Assembly: GCA_017626355.1 (NCBI GenBank)
Contig: JAGAIY010000023.1
Span: 1-64,000, forward strand
Direction of reading: 5' to 3'
Length of the DNA stretch: 64,000 nucleotides
DNA from: Bacteroidales bacterium
GTDB lineage: Bacteria; Bacteroidota; Bacteroidia; Bacteroidales; UBA932
Every line of letters starts with the position of its first letter. The stretch's first letter is position 1. The notes under the pieces are model-generated. The model ran no database searches, had not been told where the DNA came from, and was given only the letters and a program-made list of their open reading frames with translations. Below, piece after piece: positions 53,998 through 62,200 of this stretch. Both the position numbers and the translations under genes were made by a program.

Positions 53998-54918
53998 CTA
54001 GAAGCTGTAGCCGAGGGAGAGGGATAGAGTGTTGCCGAGCACTTCGTTGGCGAAGAGGTAAGCGGCATCTATCCTTATGCCGGCGATATGTACTCCGACT
54101 CCGGCAGATGCGAATGAGGGGATGACAGTCTCACCTCCGTATCTGTATCCTGCCCTTACAAAGACCAGTTTCCTGAAGTTATACTCCGCTCCGAAAGCAG
54201 CTCCGAATGCGCCAGAGAAGGCATATTCAGCATCTACCTCCAGATCTATTCCATGTGCTTCACCTATGTCGGAACCATAGCCCAGAGCCACTGCAGCGGA
54301 AGCTGGAAGACCGAACTTCGCTCCTGAAGCAGAGACGACACTGCCGCCAAGGTCAGACACTCCTGCAGCAACTTTGAAACCGTTGAACTCTCCCATAAGG
54401 AAAACGTCAGCTGTCACTGCGCCATAGGATACCGCTTCCGACAAGGATGCAGAAGCATAGCCCACATTTACACCCACCGACATAGCCGGTATGAAGCGAT
54501 ATGAGACTCCGGCCATGAACTGCATTTCCGAAGGCTTGAACAGGCCTTTGGAAGCCCCAGAAGCGTCATAGATGTCATAGGCCGGATTCATGCCGTATGA
54601 GAAGCCTGCTGTCACACCTAACCTGTCAGCCACATTGTATGCTCCGGCTGCACTGATGACATTCGTATTCACACCCTGAGGCGCCCACATTGCATAACCA
54701 GCAGCAAAATCTCCTTTGCCATCATAGAAAGGCACTGCAGCCGGATTGGCAAAAGCGCCATATGCGGCAGAAGATGTACTGAGACAGGAAGCGCCAGCCC
54801 TCGCTACAGAGCCCGCGTCATAATTGACTGCGGTAAAAGGCAGGGTCTGGGAATAGATCACGGCAGGAAACAGAAGCATTGAAGCCGCAACTATGAATCT
54901 GTATATGTATCGGGTCAT
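53998..54918 (-). CDS. PorV/PorQ-like outer-membrane beta-barrel
   Basis: 306-residue barrel protein with signal peptide (ending VIYSQ). Strand pattern and GARAG-like motif DAGSVARAGASCLSTSSAAYG (split here as DAGSVARAG and SSAAYGAFANP) fit the PorV/PorQ family, whose best-known member PorV shuttles type IX secretion substrates to the sortase. The barrel ends with LSLGYSF. It lies 12 bases after the subtilase carrying a T9SS sorting tail, so it may be that protein's dedicated outer-membrane partner. The mRNA probably reads on into the integrase remnant; no terminator seen. Confidence 0.75.
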   Translation of the reverse strand: MTRYIYRFIVAASMLLFPAVIYSQTLPFTAVNYDAGSVARAGASCLSTSSAAYGAFANPAAVPFYDGKGDFAAGYAMWAPQGVNTNVISAAGAYNVADRLGVTAGFSYGMNPAYDIYDASGASKGLFKPSEMQFMAGVSYRFIPAMSVGVNVGYASASLSEAVSYGAVTADVFLMGEFNGFKVAAGVSDLGGSVVSASGAKFGLPASAAVALGYGSDIGEAHGIDLEVDAEYAFSGAFGAAFGAEYNFRKLVFVRAGYRYGGETVIPSFASAGVGVHIAGIRIDAAYLFANEVLGNTLSLSLGYSF

Positions 54919-54930
54919 AAGATCAGGTTT

Positions 54931-57519
54931 TTATAATTTGACAATCACTTCCTTATGTTCTGTATCAGAGAACGTCACAGTGACAGAATATATTCCCGGC
55001 GCATAAGGGGTCATATCGATGCGGGCCGGATCCACTGCACTTACTTCGGAAGTTTCGTCATAGACAATCTGTCCGGTAGATGAAGCTATCATTATCCTTG
55101 TCTGTGCAGGATCCATCGTCCTGACATTCAGGAAGTCTGACACCGGATTAGGGAAGACTTCAACCGGTCTCGAAGGATCTTTCACAAGAACGCTGAAAGA
55201 CAGGACGCAGGTCTCGCCCCTCGAATCGGTTGCGATGATCGAGACATCAGTCCTTCCGTATGCGAGAATGGTAGCATGAAGATTGTTGCCGGAAGGATTG
55301 ATGTGCAGCACCCCTTTTTCAGATGAGGTTATGGTATATTTAAGCTGCTCTCCATCAGGGTCATGGAGATATTCGTCCATATTCAATGTGAAAGTCTCTC
55401 CTGTCCTGATGTATACCATATCTTCTATATCCTTCACTATCACCGGTGCATTGTTCTCCAACACTTCATAGTCAATGTCCAGGCTTACAGAAGCTCCATA
55501 ACTGTCAACGGCAGCAAGAACCGCCTTGTACTGTCCCGGAGCCGCTGCATTACCGACAATTGTGAGCTGATGAGAGTTGTCATTGACCTTGACATACGAA
55601 TCGGCAGAGGATCCGGAAGCGAAGGTCACATTCAGGGCATGTCCGTCAGGCTCGGTTACAGTAAAGTTAAGACGCAGGGTTTCATGCGACTTGACCTTGT
55701 AAGGTCCTTCCTGAGAAGCCGTTATTACAGGAGGATTATTGATTCCGGTAACGACAGCCTTGACCGGTGACAGAGCCGACCAGTTCCTGTTATAGTCAAA
55801 GCCGGCCACTGCAACATGATATTCGGTTTCGAATTCAAGACCGGATACTGTCCCGGACAGAAGGTTTCCCACAGATGCATCGCCGGTCATGACGACAGAC
55901 GAGCGGACATCGGCAGGAAGGGATGACAGATTGATCCCGCTGAGATGTGAAGGGTCCTTTGCTGCAAGGAGGATGTAGCCATAAGCCTTCTTGTCATCCT
56001 TGTCAGAAGTGACTTTCCAGGTAAAGTCCACATTGTTCGACCTTGATGCCGCCTCAAATGAAGAAACGGCTTCAGGAGGTGTCGTTCCACCATAAGTCAT
56101 GGCTCCAAGAGCATCAAGAAGGACACCTATCTTCGCATTCCTGGACAATGCCGCCTTGTCTGCGCCTTCCATAAGCTTGCTGCGAAGATTATCTGCCGTA
56201 AAGCCCGGGCCACCGTACTGAGAGACAATAAGAGCTGCGACTCCTGAGACATGAGGACAGGCCATGGAAGTTCCCTGCATAGGGCCGTATGAGTTTCCCG
56301 GAAGCGTGCTTATGACCATATGAGGAGCATCACCGCCAGGTGCAGCTATATCCACCCAGTCTCCATAATTGGAATATGAGGCTCTCGTAAAATCAGCACC
56401 TATAGCTCCTACAGAAAGGACCGGTTCATACTTGCATATAGGATCATGCGCACGAGCTTCATTTCCGGCAGCAAAAATCACCAGACCGCCGCGCATAGGA
56501 CCGGTCTGAACTCCATTCGTCATACCCGCATTGGCGATGAAATAGTCTATTGCATCGGCAAGATATCCCGGGATCTCGGCTGCAGCCTGCTCCTCCTCGG
56601 TCTCATATACATAGCCCCAGCTGTTCTGAGAGATGACTGCACCGTTATCAGCGCTCCACTTGATGGCTGCCGCACCGTCTCCCCCGAAATCCTTCGTAGG
56701 ATCAGCCGGATCAGGGGCAAAGATCTGACATGAAAGAAGACCCGCTCCCTTGATTCCCTTGGCGGCATCGCCTCCTGCGATACCAGCGACTCCGATACCG
56801 TTGTTATTGACGGCTGCGATCGTACCGGCCACATGGGTTCCGTGATCGTGTGGAACGACCTTCGACTGCTCATTCACAAAGCTCCTGCCCTTGATGTAGT
56901 GAGCTGCAAGATCTTCATGCATATAATCGATACCTCCGTCCACAACTCCGACTATCACATCGCTGCTGCCGACAGTATAATTTTCCCACACAGGATAGAC
57001 ATTGATATCGGCTCCTGAGATCATGCCGTCAGCATTTCCCGGATTGTAATAATGCCACTGATTCCCGAGCCTCGGATCATTGAACACCGCCGTATTCCTT
57101 ATCCTGCGCACGACTTCGACATCTTCCACACCGGGAACAAGAGAGAAATCGGCAGAAGCCCTTGTCGAAGGTATGTTCTTGTCGAACTTCACCTTATACC
57201 ATCTGTGAAGTCCGGCCTCCCTCGTCCTCTGCTCAAATTCTCCTGCATGCTCGAACACCCTCTCCATGGAAAGAATGCCGAGCTGCTCAGAAAGCAGATT
57301 GAAATCCGAAGACCTCGTGACAACCGTGCCTGCATTTACCGCATCCTCGATCATCAGGGTCATCTCGTCCGTGAATTTAACGACCATCTCACCGGAAACG
57401 ACAGCCGGTTCCGGTTCTTTTGAAGAAGGAGCCAGCTCCTCATTTGAATATACAATATCCTGCGCACATGAAGAGCACAGGATAACAAGAAAGGCAAACA
57501 ATGATCTTTTCGTATTCAT
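54931..57519 (-). CDS. S8 subtilisin-like protease with T9SS sorting domain
   Basis: 862-residue secreted protease. The catalytic triad is Asp194 (GVVDGGIDY), His226 (HDHGTHVAG) and Ser418 (GTSMACPH), with the oxyanion Asn353 (AAGNEA); all are intact. An N-terminal propeptide (about 40-140) precedes the catalytic domain. After it come an Fn3-like domain (about 485-595) and two Ig/cadherin-like domains. Residues about 785-862 (VFPNPVSDFLNV ... GIYSVTVTF) are a type A T9SS sorting domain. A cysteine-rich signal end (ILCSSC) could be a lipobox but is atypical. It likely supplies peptides for the SusCD pair upstream. Confidence 0.93.
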   Translation of the reverse strand: MNTKRSLFAFLVILCSSCAQDIVYSNEELAPSSKEPEPAVVSGEMVVKFTDEMTLMIEDAVNAGTVVTRSSDFNLLSEQLGILSMERVFEHAGEFEQRTREAGLHRWYKVKFDKNIPSTRASADFSLVPGVEDVEVVRRIRNTAVFNDPRLGNQWHYYNPGNADGMISGADINVYPVWENYTVGSSDVIVGVVDGGIDYMHEDLAAHYIKGRSFVNEQSKVVPHDHGTHVAGTIAAVNNNGIGVAGIAGGDAAKGIKGAGLLSCQIFAPDPADPTKDFGGDGAAAIKWSADNGAVISQNSWGYVYETEEEQAAAEIPGYLADAIDYFIANAGMTNGVQTGPMRGGLVIFAAGNEARAHDPICKYEPVLSVGAIGADFTRASYSNYGDWVDIAAPGGDAPHMVISTLPGNSYGPMQGTSMACPHVSGVAALIVSQYGGPGFTADNLRSKLMEGADKAALSRNAKIGVLLDALGAMTYGGTTPPEAVSSFEAASRSNNVDFTWKVTSDKDDKKAYGYILLAAKDPSHLSGINLSSLPADVRSSVVMTGDASVGNLLSGTVSGLEFETEYHVAVAGFDYNRNWSALSPVKAVVTGINNPPVITASQEGPYKVKSHETLRLNFTVTEPDGHALNVTFASGSSADSYVKVNDNSHQLTIVGNAAAPGQYKAVLAAVDSYGASVSLDIDYEVLENNAPVIVKDIEDMVYIRTGETFTLNMDEYLHDPDGEQLKYTITSSEKGVLHINPSGNNLHATILAYGRTDVSIIATDSRGETCVLSFSVLVKDPSRPVEVFPNPVSDFLNVRTMDPAQTRIMIASSTGQIVYDETSEVSAVDPARIDMTPYAPGIYSVTVTFSDTEHKEVIVKL

Positions 57520-57527
57520 AAGTCTGT

Positions 57528-58208
57528 CTATTTAAGTCTGTCAGCGATATAATCAACCAAAGGCAGAAGCGACTGCGGATCCTTCCATTTCACCTGCTTC
57601 TCCTTCAGGAATGCATTAAGTTCCTTCTTGTCAACTCCCTGGAGTTCGGAAACATCTTTTTTCGCAGCATAGATCTGATAGCCCGGAACCACTATGTAGA
57701 GCTTGACGTTCAGAGGCAGGACCTCGCCATCATTTCTGGAGCGTTTCAGCTCCATATGGTTCATGTTCGTACGAGTGCCGCCTATACCCTCAAGAGAAGA
57801 AAGAGCCTGGGTAGAGATGGAATTGGAAGACGAACCGTAGGCTCCTCCGGTATTGTTCAGCTGCGCCACATCCACCACCGCCTCCTGAGCCACAAATCCT
57901 TTCTCTGATTTTGCCAGCACCTTCATCATGCTGCCTCCTACATTCGCATAATAGTCGTTGCCTATCCTGACCGAGAATATCTCGGAAGCCGCCGCCTCCC
58001 TGATCAGGTCACCGTCAATGAAATGAAGAGTGCTTTCAAACAGATGTACATTGTACTTACCGGCTTTAGGAGAACCCTGCAGCACCTGGAGCTCTCCGTC
58101 AGTGAAGTCAGGATAAAGATAAGGCCATGTTGTAGTAGGCTCATACTGAGCGAAAAGCGATGTCGCTGACATCAGCATGACAATCGCGAGGAAAAGACGA
58201 TGTCTCAT
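57528..58208 (-). CDS. exported protein of unknown function
   Basis: 226-residue protein with a signal peptide (ending LFAQY). The mature part has no motif I recognise; the C-terminus ends in a helical segment (LNAFLKEKQVKWKDPQSLLP). It lies between a lipoprotein gene and the subtilase in the second uptake locus, with a hairpin (58234-58257) just upstream. A chaperone or accessory role is only guesswork. Confidence 0.7.
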   Translation of the reverse strand: MRHRLFLAIVMLMSATSLFAQYEPTTTWPYLYPDFTDGELQVLQGSPKAGKYNVHLFESTLHFIDGDLIREAAASEIFSVRIGNDYYANVGGSMMKVLAKSEKGFVAQEAVVDVAQLNNTGGAYGSSSNSISTQALSSLEGIGGTRTNMNHMELKRSRNDGEVLPLNVKLYIVVPGYQIYAAKKDVSELQGVDKKELNAFLKEKQVKWKDPQSLLPLVDYIADRLK

Positions 58209-58233
58209 ACCGGCATATTTTAAGAATGGAAGA

Positions 58234-58257
58234 TGAAGGGCGTTTCACCGCCCTTCA
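58234..58257 (-). other. intercistronic hairpin in the second SusCD operon
   Basis: Perfect 9-bp stem TGAAGGGCG / CGCCCTTCA with a 6-base loop and no T-run. It sits in the only large gap (63 bases) of the operon and may set the ratio of transport genes to downstream protease genes. Confidence 0.6.
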
Positions 58258-58271
58258 CCTTGAATATGGAA

Positions 58272-59840
58272 TTAGAAGTTCCTTGCAACAAATGATGGCT
58301 TGAAGCCTGCAGCTGCAGTCTCAGCACCCTCGGAAGCATCCTGTCTTACGAGGTAGCACTCAGTGTAGGCATCATACCAGCCGGCTCCGTTGATATATGC
58401 ACCGAACCATGCGGATGGAGCAGTGAGGACACCGCTCTCCGGCATCATGAGATCAACATAATCAGCACCGTTCACTGCGAAGAATATCACGTCCTCACCT
58501 TCTACGAAGAATACCTGTCCACTTGCGATGGTAAGGGTACCTGCATCACCGTTGAAGTTGGCATAGATGTTTCCTGCCGAGCATGGAAGACCCATGTAAG
58601 AGCCTGTGATCATCACGTTACCAGCCTCAGCATCATCGCTTTCAGCTACAGTGAAAGAAAGTTCGAGCGGACCATCCCAGTAGCTCACAGCCTCACCTGC
58701 GTATGTTCCGAGAACATCCTCAAGAGTGTAGCCGTATGAGTAGAGCATTGTGTGCTCCCATGCCTCACAGTCATTGCCGTAGATGTCATAAAGACAGCCT
58801 GCAGGAACACTGATGGTAACATATGCACCCACAACAGGAGGCTCAGGAAGATTCACTACGAAACCGAGGGTAGTAAGAGCGTAGTCAGCACCTGGGGTAA
58901 GAGTGTGAACTACAGTCTTGTTCTCGCTTTCATAGGTAACAGTCACGAACTTCTTGCTGCTGTAACCGGCTGCAGGATACTTGAAGTCAACAGGGATAAC
59001 GAAACCATTGTCCCACTCTGCAAAAGACTCAAGGCCAAGCTCACCGAGCATAGGAAGCTCCACATATGAAATCGAGCCTGCAAAACCCTGAGCAGCAGGG
59101 CCGCTCTCACTCATCACGAATGCACTCTTGTAGGCAGGAAGCTTGTGGCCTACCTGATCTACGAAAGCACCCTCAGCGATATCAACTGTATAGTATGCAC
59201 CTGTAGGGATCTCGGGAACAGTGATCTGTGCCATGTCATCAGCAACCTGAATATTCTCCTCAGGAACCACGACCTCTCCTGCAGGAGCAGCCGTAGTCTT
59301 GAAGTCAGAAGAATATGGAGCATAATAAGCGACTTTGATCTGGCCTGAACCTCTTGCAACTACCTCAGAGAAAGTGAAAAGAACTTCATTCTCCTCAGCC
59401 TGGACACTGGCATAAGCAGGAGCCACGTTGTCTGATGTAGTTACATTCGCAACAGCCACCTCGCCTGCAAAACCCATAGGGCTGCCTGCAACGGCATAGA
59501 CCTGATATGTAGTGTTAGGCTCTGCTGATACCTCGAAAGTATATGAAGGGTTCTTTGCGTAATCAACAGTTCCCTGAGCTACACTTGTATAGCCTACCTC
59601 ATAAAGAGTCGTAGGATCGAGTGTCTCGACAGCTTCAGACTCATCAACGAGGTATGAGTAGTAAGACGATTCACCTGAAGGAGTAACTGTCACCTTGAAT
59701 GAATTGTCTGTAACATCTGAGATTGAAATCTGCACGCTCGCAGCGGTATCCGGTGTGAGCGGAGTCTCCTCCGGTCCGTAAAGCTCGTCACAAGCCACGG
59801 TCAGAGAAAGAACTGAAAGTAAAAGTATGAATCTCTTCAT
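58272..59840 (-). CDS. surface lipoprotein with Ig-like repeats
   Basis: 522-residue lipoprotein (signal ending SLTVACD, Cys17). It contains an N-terminal Fn3/Ig-like domain (about 35-135), an SbsA/Ig-like domain (EVLFTFSEVVARGSGQI, about 152-240), another Ig-like unit (FAEWDNGFVIPVDFKYP, about 265-355), and a C-terminal beta domain (about 370-520). It is probably a surface glycan- or peptide-binding protein (SusE/F-like role) of the upstream SusCD pair. Position: 12 bases after the Calx-beta-like lipoprotein gene. Confidence 0.75.
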   Translation of the reverse strand: MKRFILLLSVLSLTVACDELYGPEETPLTPDTAASVQISISDVTDNSFKVTVTPSGESSYYSYLVDESEAVETLDPTTLYEVGYTSVAQGTVDYAKNPSYTFEVSAEPNTTYQVYAVAGSPMGFAGEVAVANVTTSDNVAPAYASVQAEENEVLFTFSEVVARGSGQIKVAYYAPYSSDFKTTAAPAGEVVVPEENIQVADDMAQITVPEIPTGAYYTVDIAEGAFVDQVGHKLPAYKSAFVMSESGPAAQGFAGSISYVELPMLGELGLESFAEWDNGFVIPVDFKYPAAGYSSKKFVTVTYESENKTVVHTLTPGADYALTTLGFVVNLPEPPVVGAYVTISVPAGCLYDIYGNDCEAWEHTMLYSYGYTLEDVLGTYAGEAVSYWDGPLELSFTVAESDDAEAGNVMITGSYMGLPCSAGNIYANFNGDAGTLTIASGQVFFVEGEDVIFFAVNGADYVDLMMPESGVLTAPSAWFGAYINGAGWYDAYTECYLVRQDASEGAETAAAGFKPSFVARNF

Positions 59841-59852
59841 GATTACCCGAAT

Positions 59853-60731
59853 TTAGTTTTTAGTGAATGTTACACCTGAAACGATGATATCAAAGTTACC
59901 TGCACCCTCACCTGATGTAACGTAAACCGCATAGAAGCTCCAGCCATAGTCTACAGCTACGAATGGTTTGCCAGCACCCTCACGGGTAAGAGTGATGGAT
60001 GCCATATCAGTCTCATCATAGATGTATGAACCGTCGAACGCATAGAAGTATGCATTGTAGGTAGAGCTGTAAGGAAGCATCTGTCCGAGAGGGATAGTGA
60101 TTGTGTTATGATCCTCTGATACAACGCCATAGATAAGGTCTGTAGCCATTGTGAAGCCTGGAGCGAGACCACGCATCCATACCTTTGTAAGGTCATTTGC
60201 ATCCTTGGTGAACTCAGCCTCCCATGTTGCAGGACCGTTGAAGTATGACTCACCGCTTACAGTGTAAGTTCCGAGAACATCTGAAAGCGGATGGTCAAGG
60301 TCGGCGATAGTCACTGTACATGTGCTGTTGTGACCGATATTGAGGTCACCTGCGCTGACAAGGTTTACAGAGAAGGTAAGGTCACCTGTGAACTCACCTG
60401 CCAGATCAACGATGTCGATCTCGATGACATTCGAACGTGCCTGACCGTCGAATACAACTGTCGCAGCTTCATTGACAAGCTTGAAGTTCGTACCTGCCGA
60501 CGCAGTTCCGTCAACAACCTCATAAGCGACTGTAACACCTACAGGATCAATGGAAGCGACCGATACAGGAAGGGAGATCTTTCCTACATTCTCGTTAACG
60601 ATCATCGAACCCTTGTCGAAAGCTACGAAAGAATCCTCAGCTGAGAATACAGGAGTCTCGTTGAGCTTGCTGCATGAAAAGGCAGCTGAAAGTGCAAGTG
60701 CACAAGCTGTATATTTAAGTATGTTCTTCAT
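59853..60731 (-). CDS. surface lipoprotein with Calx-beta-like domain
   Basis: 292-residue lipoprotein (LSAAFSC, Cys20). An N-terminal Calx-beta-like domain (about 38-145, ...DGTASAGTNFKLV..., ...VTIADLD) is followed by a beta-rich domain (about 150-290) similar in strand pattern to the C-terminal domain of the next gene product (DVLGTY start in both). The two proteins probably share a common C-terminal module. Role: accessory substrate binding for the SusCD pair (inference). It starts 17 bases after susD. Confidence 0.75.
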   Translation of the reverse strand: MKNILKYTACALALSAAFSCSKLNETPVFSAEDSFVAFDKGSMIVNENVGKISLPVSVASIDPVGVTVAYEVVDGTASAGTNFKLVNEAATVVFDGQARSNVIEIDIVDLAGEFTGDLTFSVNLVSAGDLNIGHNSTCTVTIADLDHPLSDVLGTYTVSGESYFNGPATWEAEFTKDANDLTKVWMRGLAPGFTMATDLIYGVVSEDHNTITIPLGQMLPYSSTYNAYFYAFDGSYIYDETDMASITLTREGAGKPFVAVDYGWSFYAVYVTSGEGAGNFDIIVSGVTFTKN

Positions 60732-60748
60732 ATTAAATCCTCCATCTA

Positions 60749-62188
60749 TTAATAACCTGCGTTCTGAACGAGGTTCGGGTTAACCTGAAGCTCTCTGAGC
60801 GGAATAGGCATAGCCCACTTGTTGTCACCCCATGGAAGGCTCTTTGCAGCGTCCGCACCGACGAAGTCAGTTCTTGACATGCTTCTCTTTGTACGACCGA
60901 GGTCGAACCAGTAGTGTGCCTCCCAAGCCAGCTCCTTCTGACGCTCAGCCCAGACATCCTCTACGGTATTTCCGATCTTGGCAGCGTTTGCAGGATCGTA
61001 TACACGATTGAGGTATACGGTCTGAAGGTCAGTGAGAACGTTGCAACCTGGAACAGATGCTCCGTTAGCCATAGCCTCAGCACGGTTGAGATACATCTCG
61101 GAAAGACGAAGTACGATAGTGTTTGTAAGATCCGGAGTAGCCTGACCCTTACCTACATACTTTGCAGTCCAGTAAACGCCGTCCTTCTCCTGGAAGAGAG
61201 TTCCGCGGACATCGTCCTCTGCATAGAGGTCCATAAGGTCAGCTGAAGCACCTGCGTCACCGTAACCGTTAGGACCGCACATAGGTGAAAGTCCCTCACG
61301 ATATGGATCGTATGAGTTCGACTTGCTTCCGTAGATCTCGAAGATCACCTCTCCACCTGCAGGAGCATCCTCAGCATAGCATGCAGCATCTGTAAGATCC
61401 TCTACAGTCCACATCTCGAACTTGCCGCTGTCGATTACCTTTGTAGCATAGTCAGCAGCATTCTGCCACTGCTGTGAGTAGAGATAAACACGGCTGAGAA
61501 GAGCCTGGATAGCCTCCACAGAAGCTACTGCCTTTGAGTCTGCAACACCGCTTCTCACATAACCAGGTCCGATGATAGACTCGGCTTCTGTAAGGTCTGC
61601 GATAACCTGAGCATAAACTTCAGCTACAGTGTTTCTTGCAGGAACGGCCTGTGAATCAGTCTTGAGGACTACAGGAACTCCCGGATGAGAAGCATCTGCC
61701 GTGAAGCAGTAAGGCTGAGCATAAGTCCTCACGAGGTCGAAGTGTGCGAGAGCACGGAGGAAAAGGCACTCTGCCTTGAGGTTGTTGAGATCCTGAACAG
61801 TGACGTCAGGTGTCTCCTTGCCCTCGAGATTGTCCATTACGTTGTTCACTGCAGAGATCACATAATATGCATAGCTCCAGAGTCCTGAAGTGTTGCTTGC
61901 ATTGTAGATCATGTTATAGAGGTCGTTGCAGCGTCCTGAGTCAAAGTCTGAACCTATATACTTCTTTCCGTTCATGGTGTTCAGCTCATAACGAAGCACG
62001 AAATCTGCACCATACCAGTTATATGCAGCAAGTGGAGAATAAGCACCGGCTGTAGCCTGGTTGAGTCCCTCGTAGCTTGAAAGAGTCAGCTCGTTGCTCT
62101 GCGAAAGGATAGGATCCTCAACGAGGAAGTCCTGACATCCGCAGAATGTAGCGAGAGCCACAAATGTTATTACTATATATTTTTTCAT
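60749..62188 (-). CDS. SusD/RagB-family nutrient-binding lipoprotein
   Basis: 479-residue surface lipoprotein (lipobox FCGC, Cys19). It shows the typical SusD core: LKAECLFLRALAHFDLVRTY (about 131-150), ...LRLSEMYLNRAEAMAN... (about 365-380) and the C-terminal PWGDNKWAMPIPLRELQVNP. Length is standard for peptide- or small-glycan-type SusD proteins. It pairs with the SusC gene 12 bases upstream. Confidence 0.95.
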   Translation of the reverse strand: MKKYIVITFVALATFCGCQDFLVEDPILSQSNELTLSSYEGLNQATAGAYSPLAAYNWYGADFVLRYELNTMNGKKYIGSDFDSGRCNDLYNMIYNASNTSGLWSYAYYVISAVNNVMDNLEGKETPDVTVQDLNNLKAECLFLRALAHFDLVRTYAQPYCFTADASHPGVPVVLKTDSQAVPARNTVAEVYAQVIADLTEAESIIGPGYVRSGVADSKAVASVEAIQALLSRVYLYSQQWQNAADYATKVIDSGKFEMWTVEDLTDAACYAEDAPAGGEVIFEIYGSKSNSYDPYREGLSPMCGPNGYGDAGASADLMDLYAEDDVRGTLFQEKDGVYWTAKYVGKGQATPDLTNTIVLRLSEMYLNRAEAMANGASVPGCNVLTDLQTVYLNRVYDPANAAKIGNTVEDVWAERQKELAWEAHYWFDLGRTKRSMSRTDFVGADAAKSLPWGDNKWAMPIPLRELQVNPNLVQNAGY

Positions 62189-62200
62189 ATCCTTAGTCTT

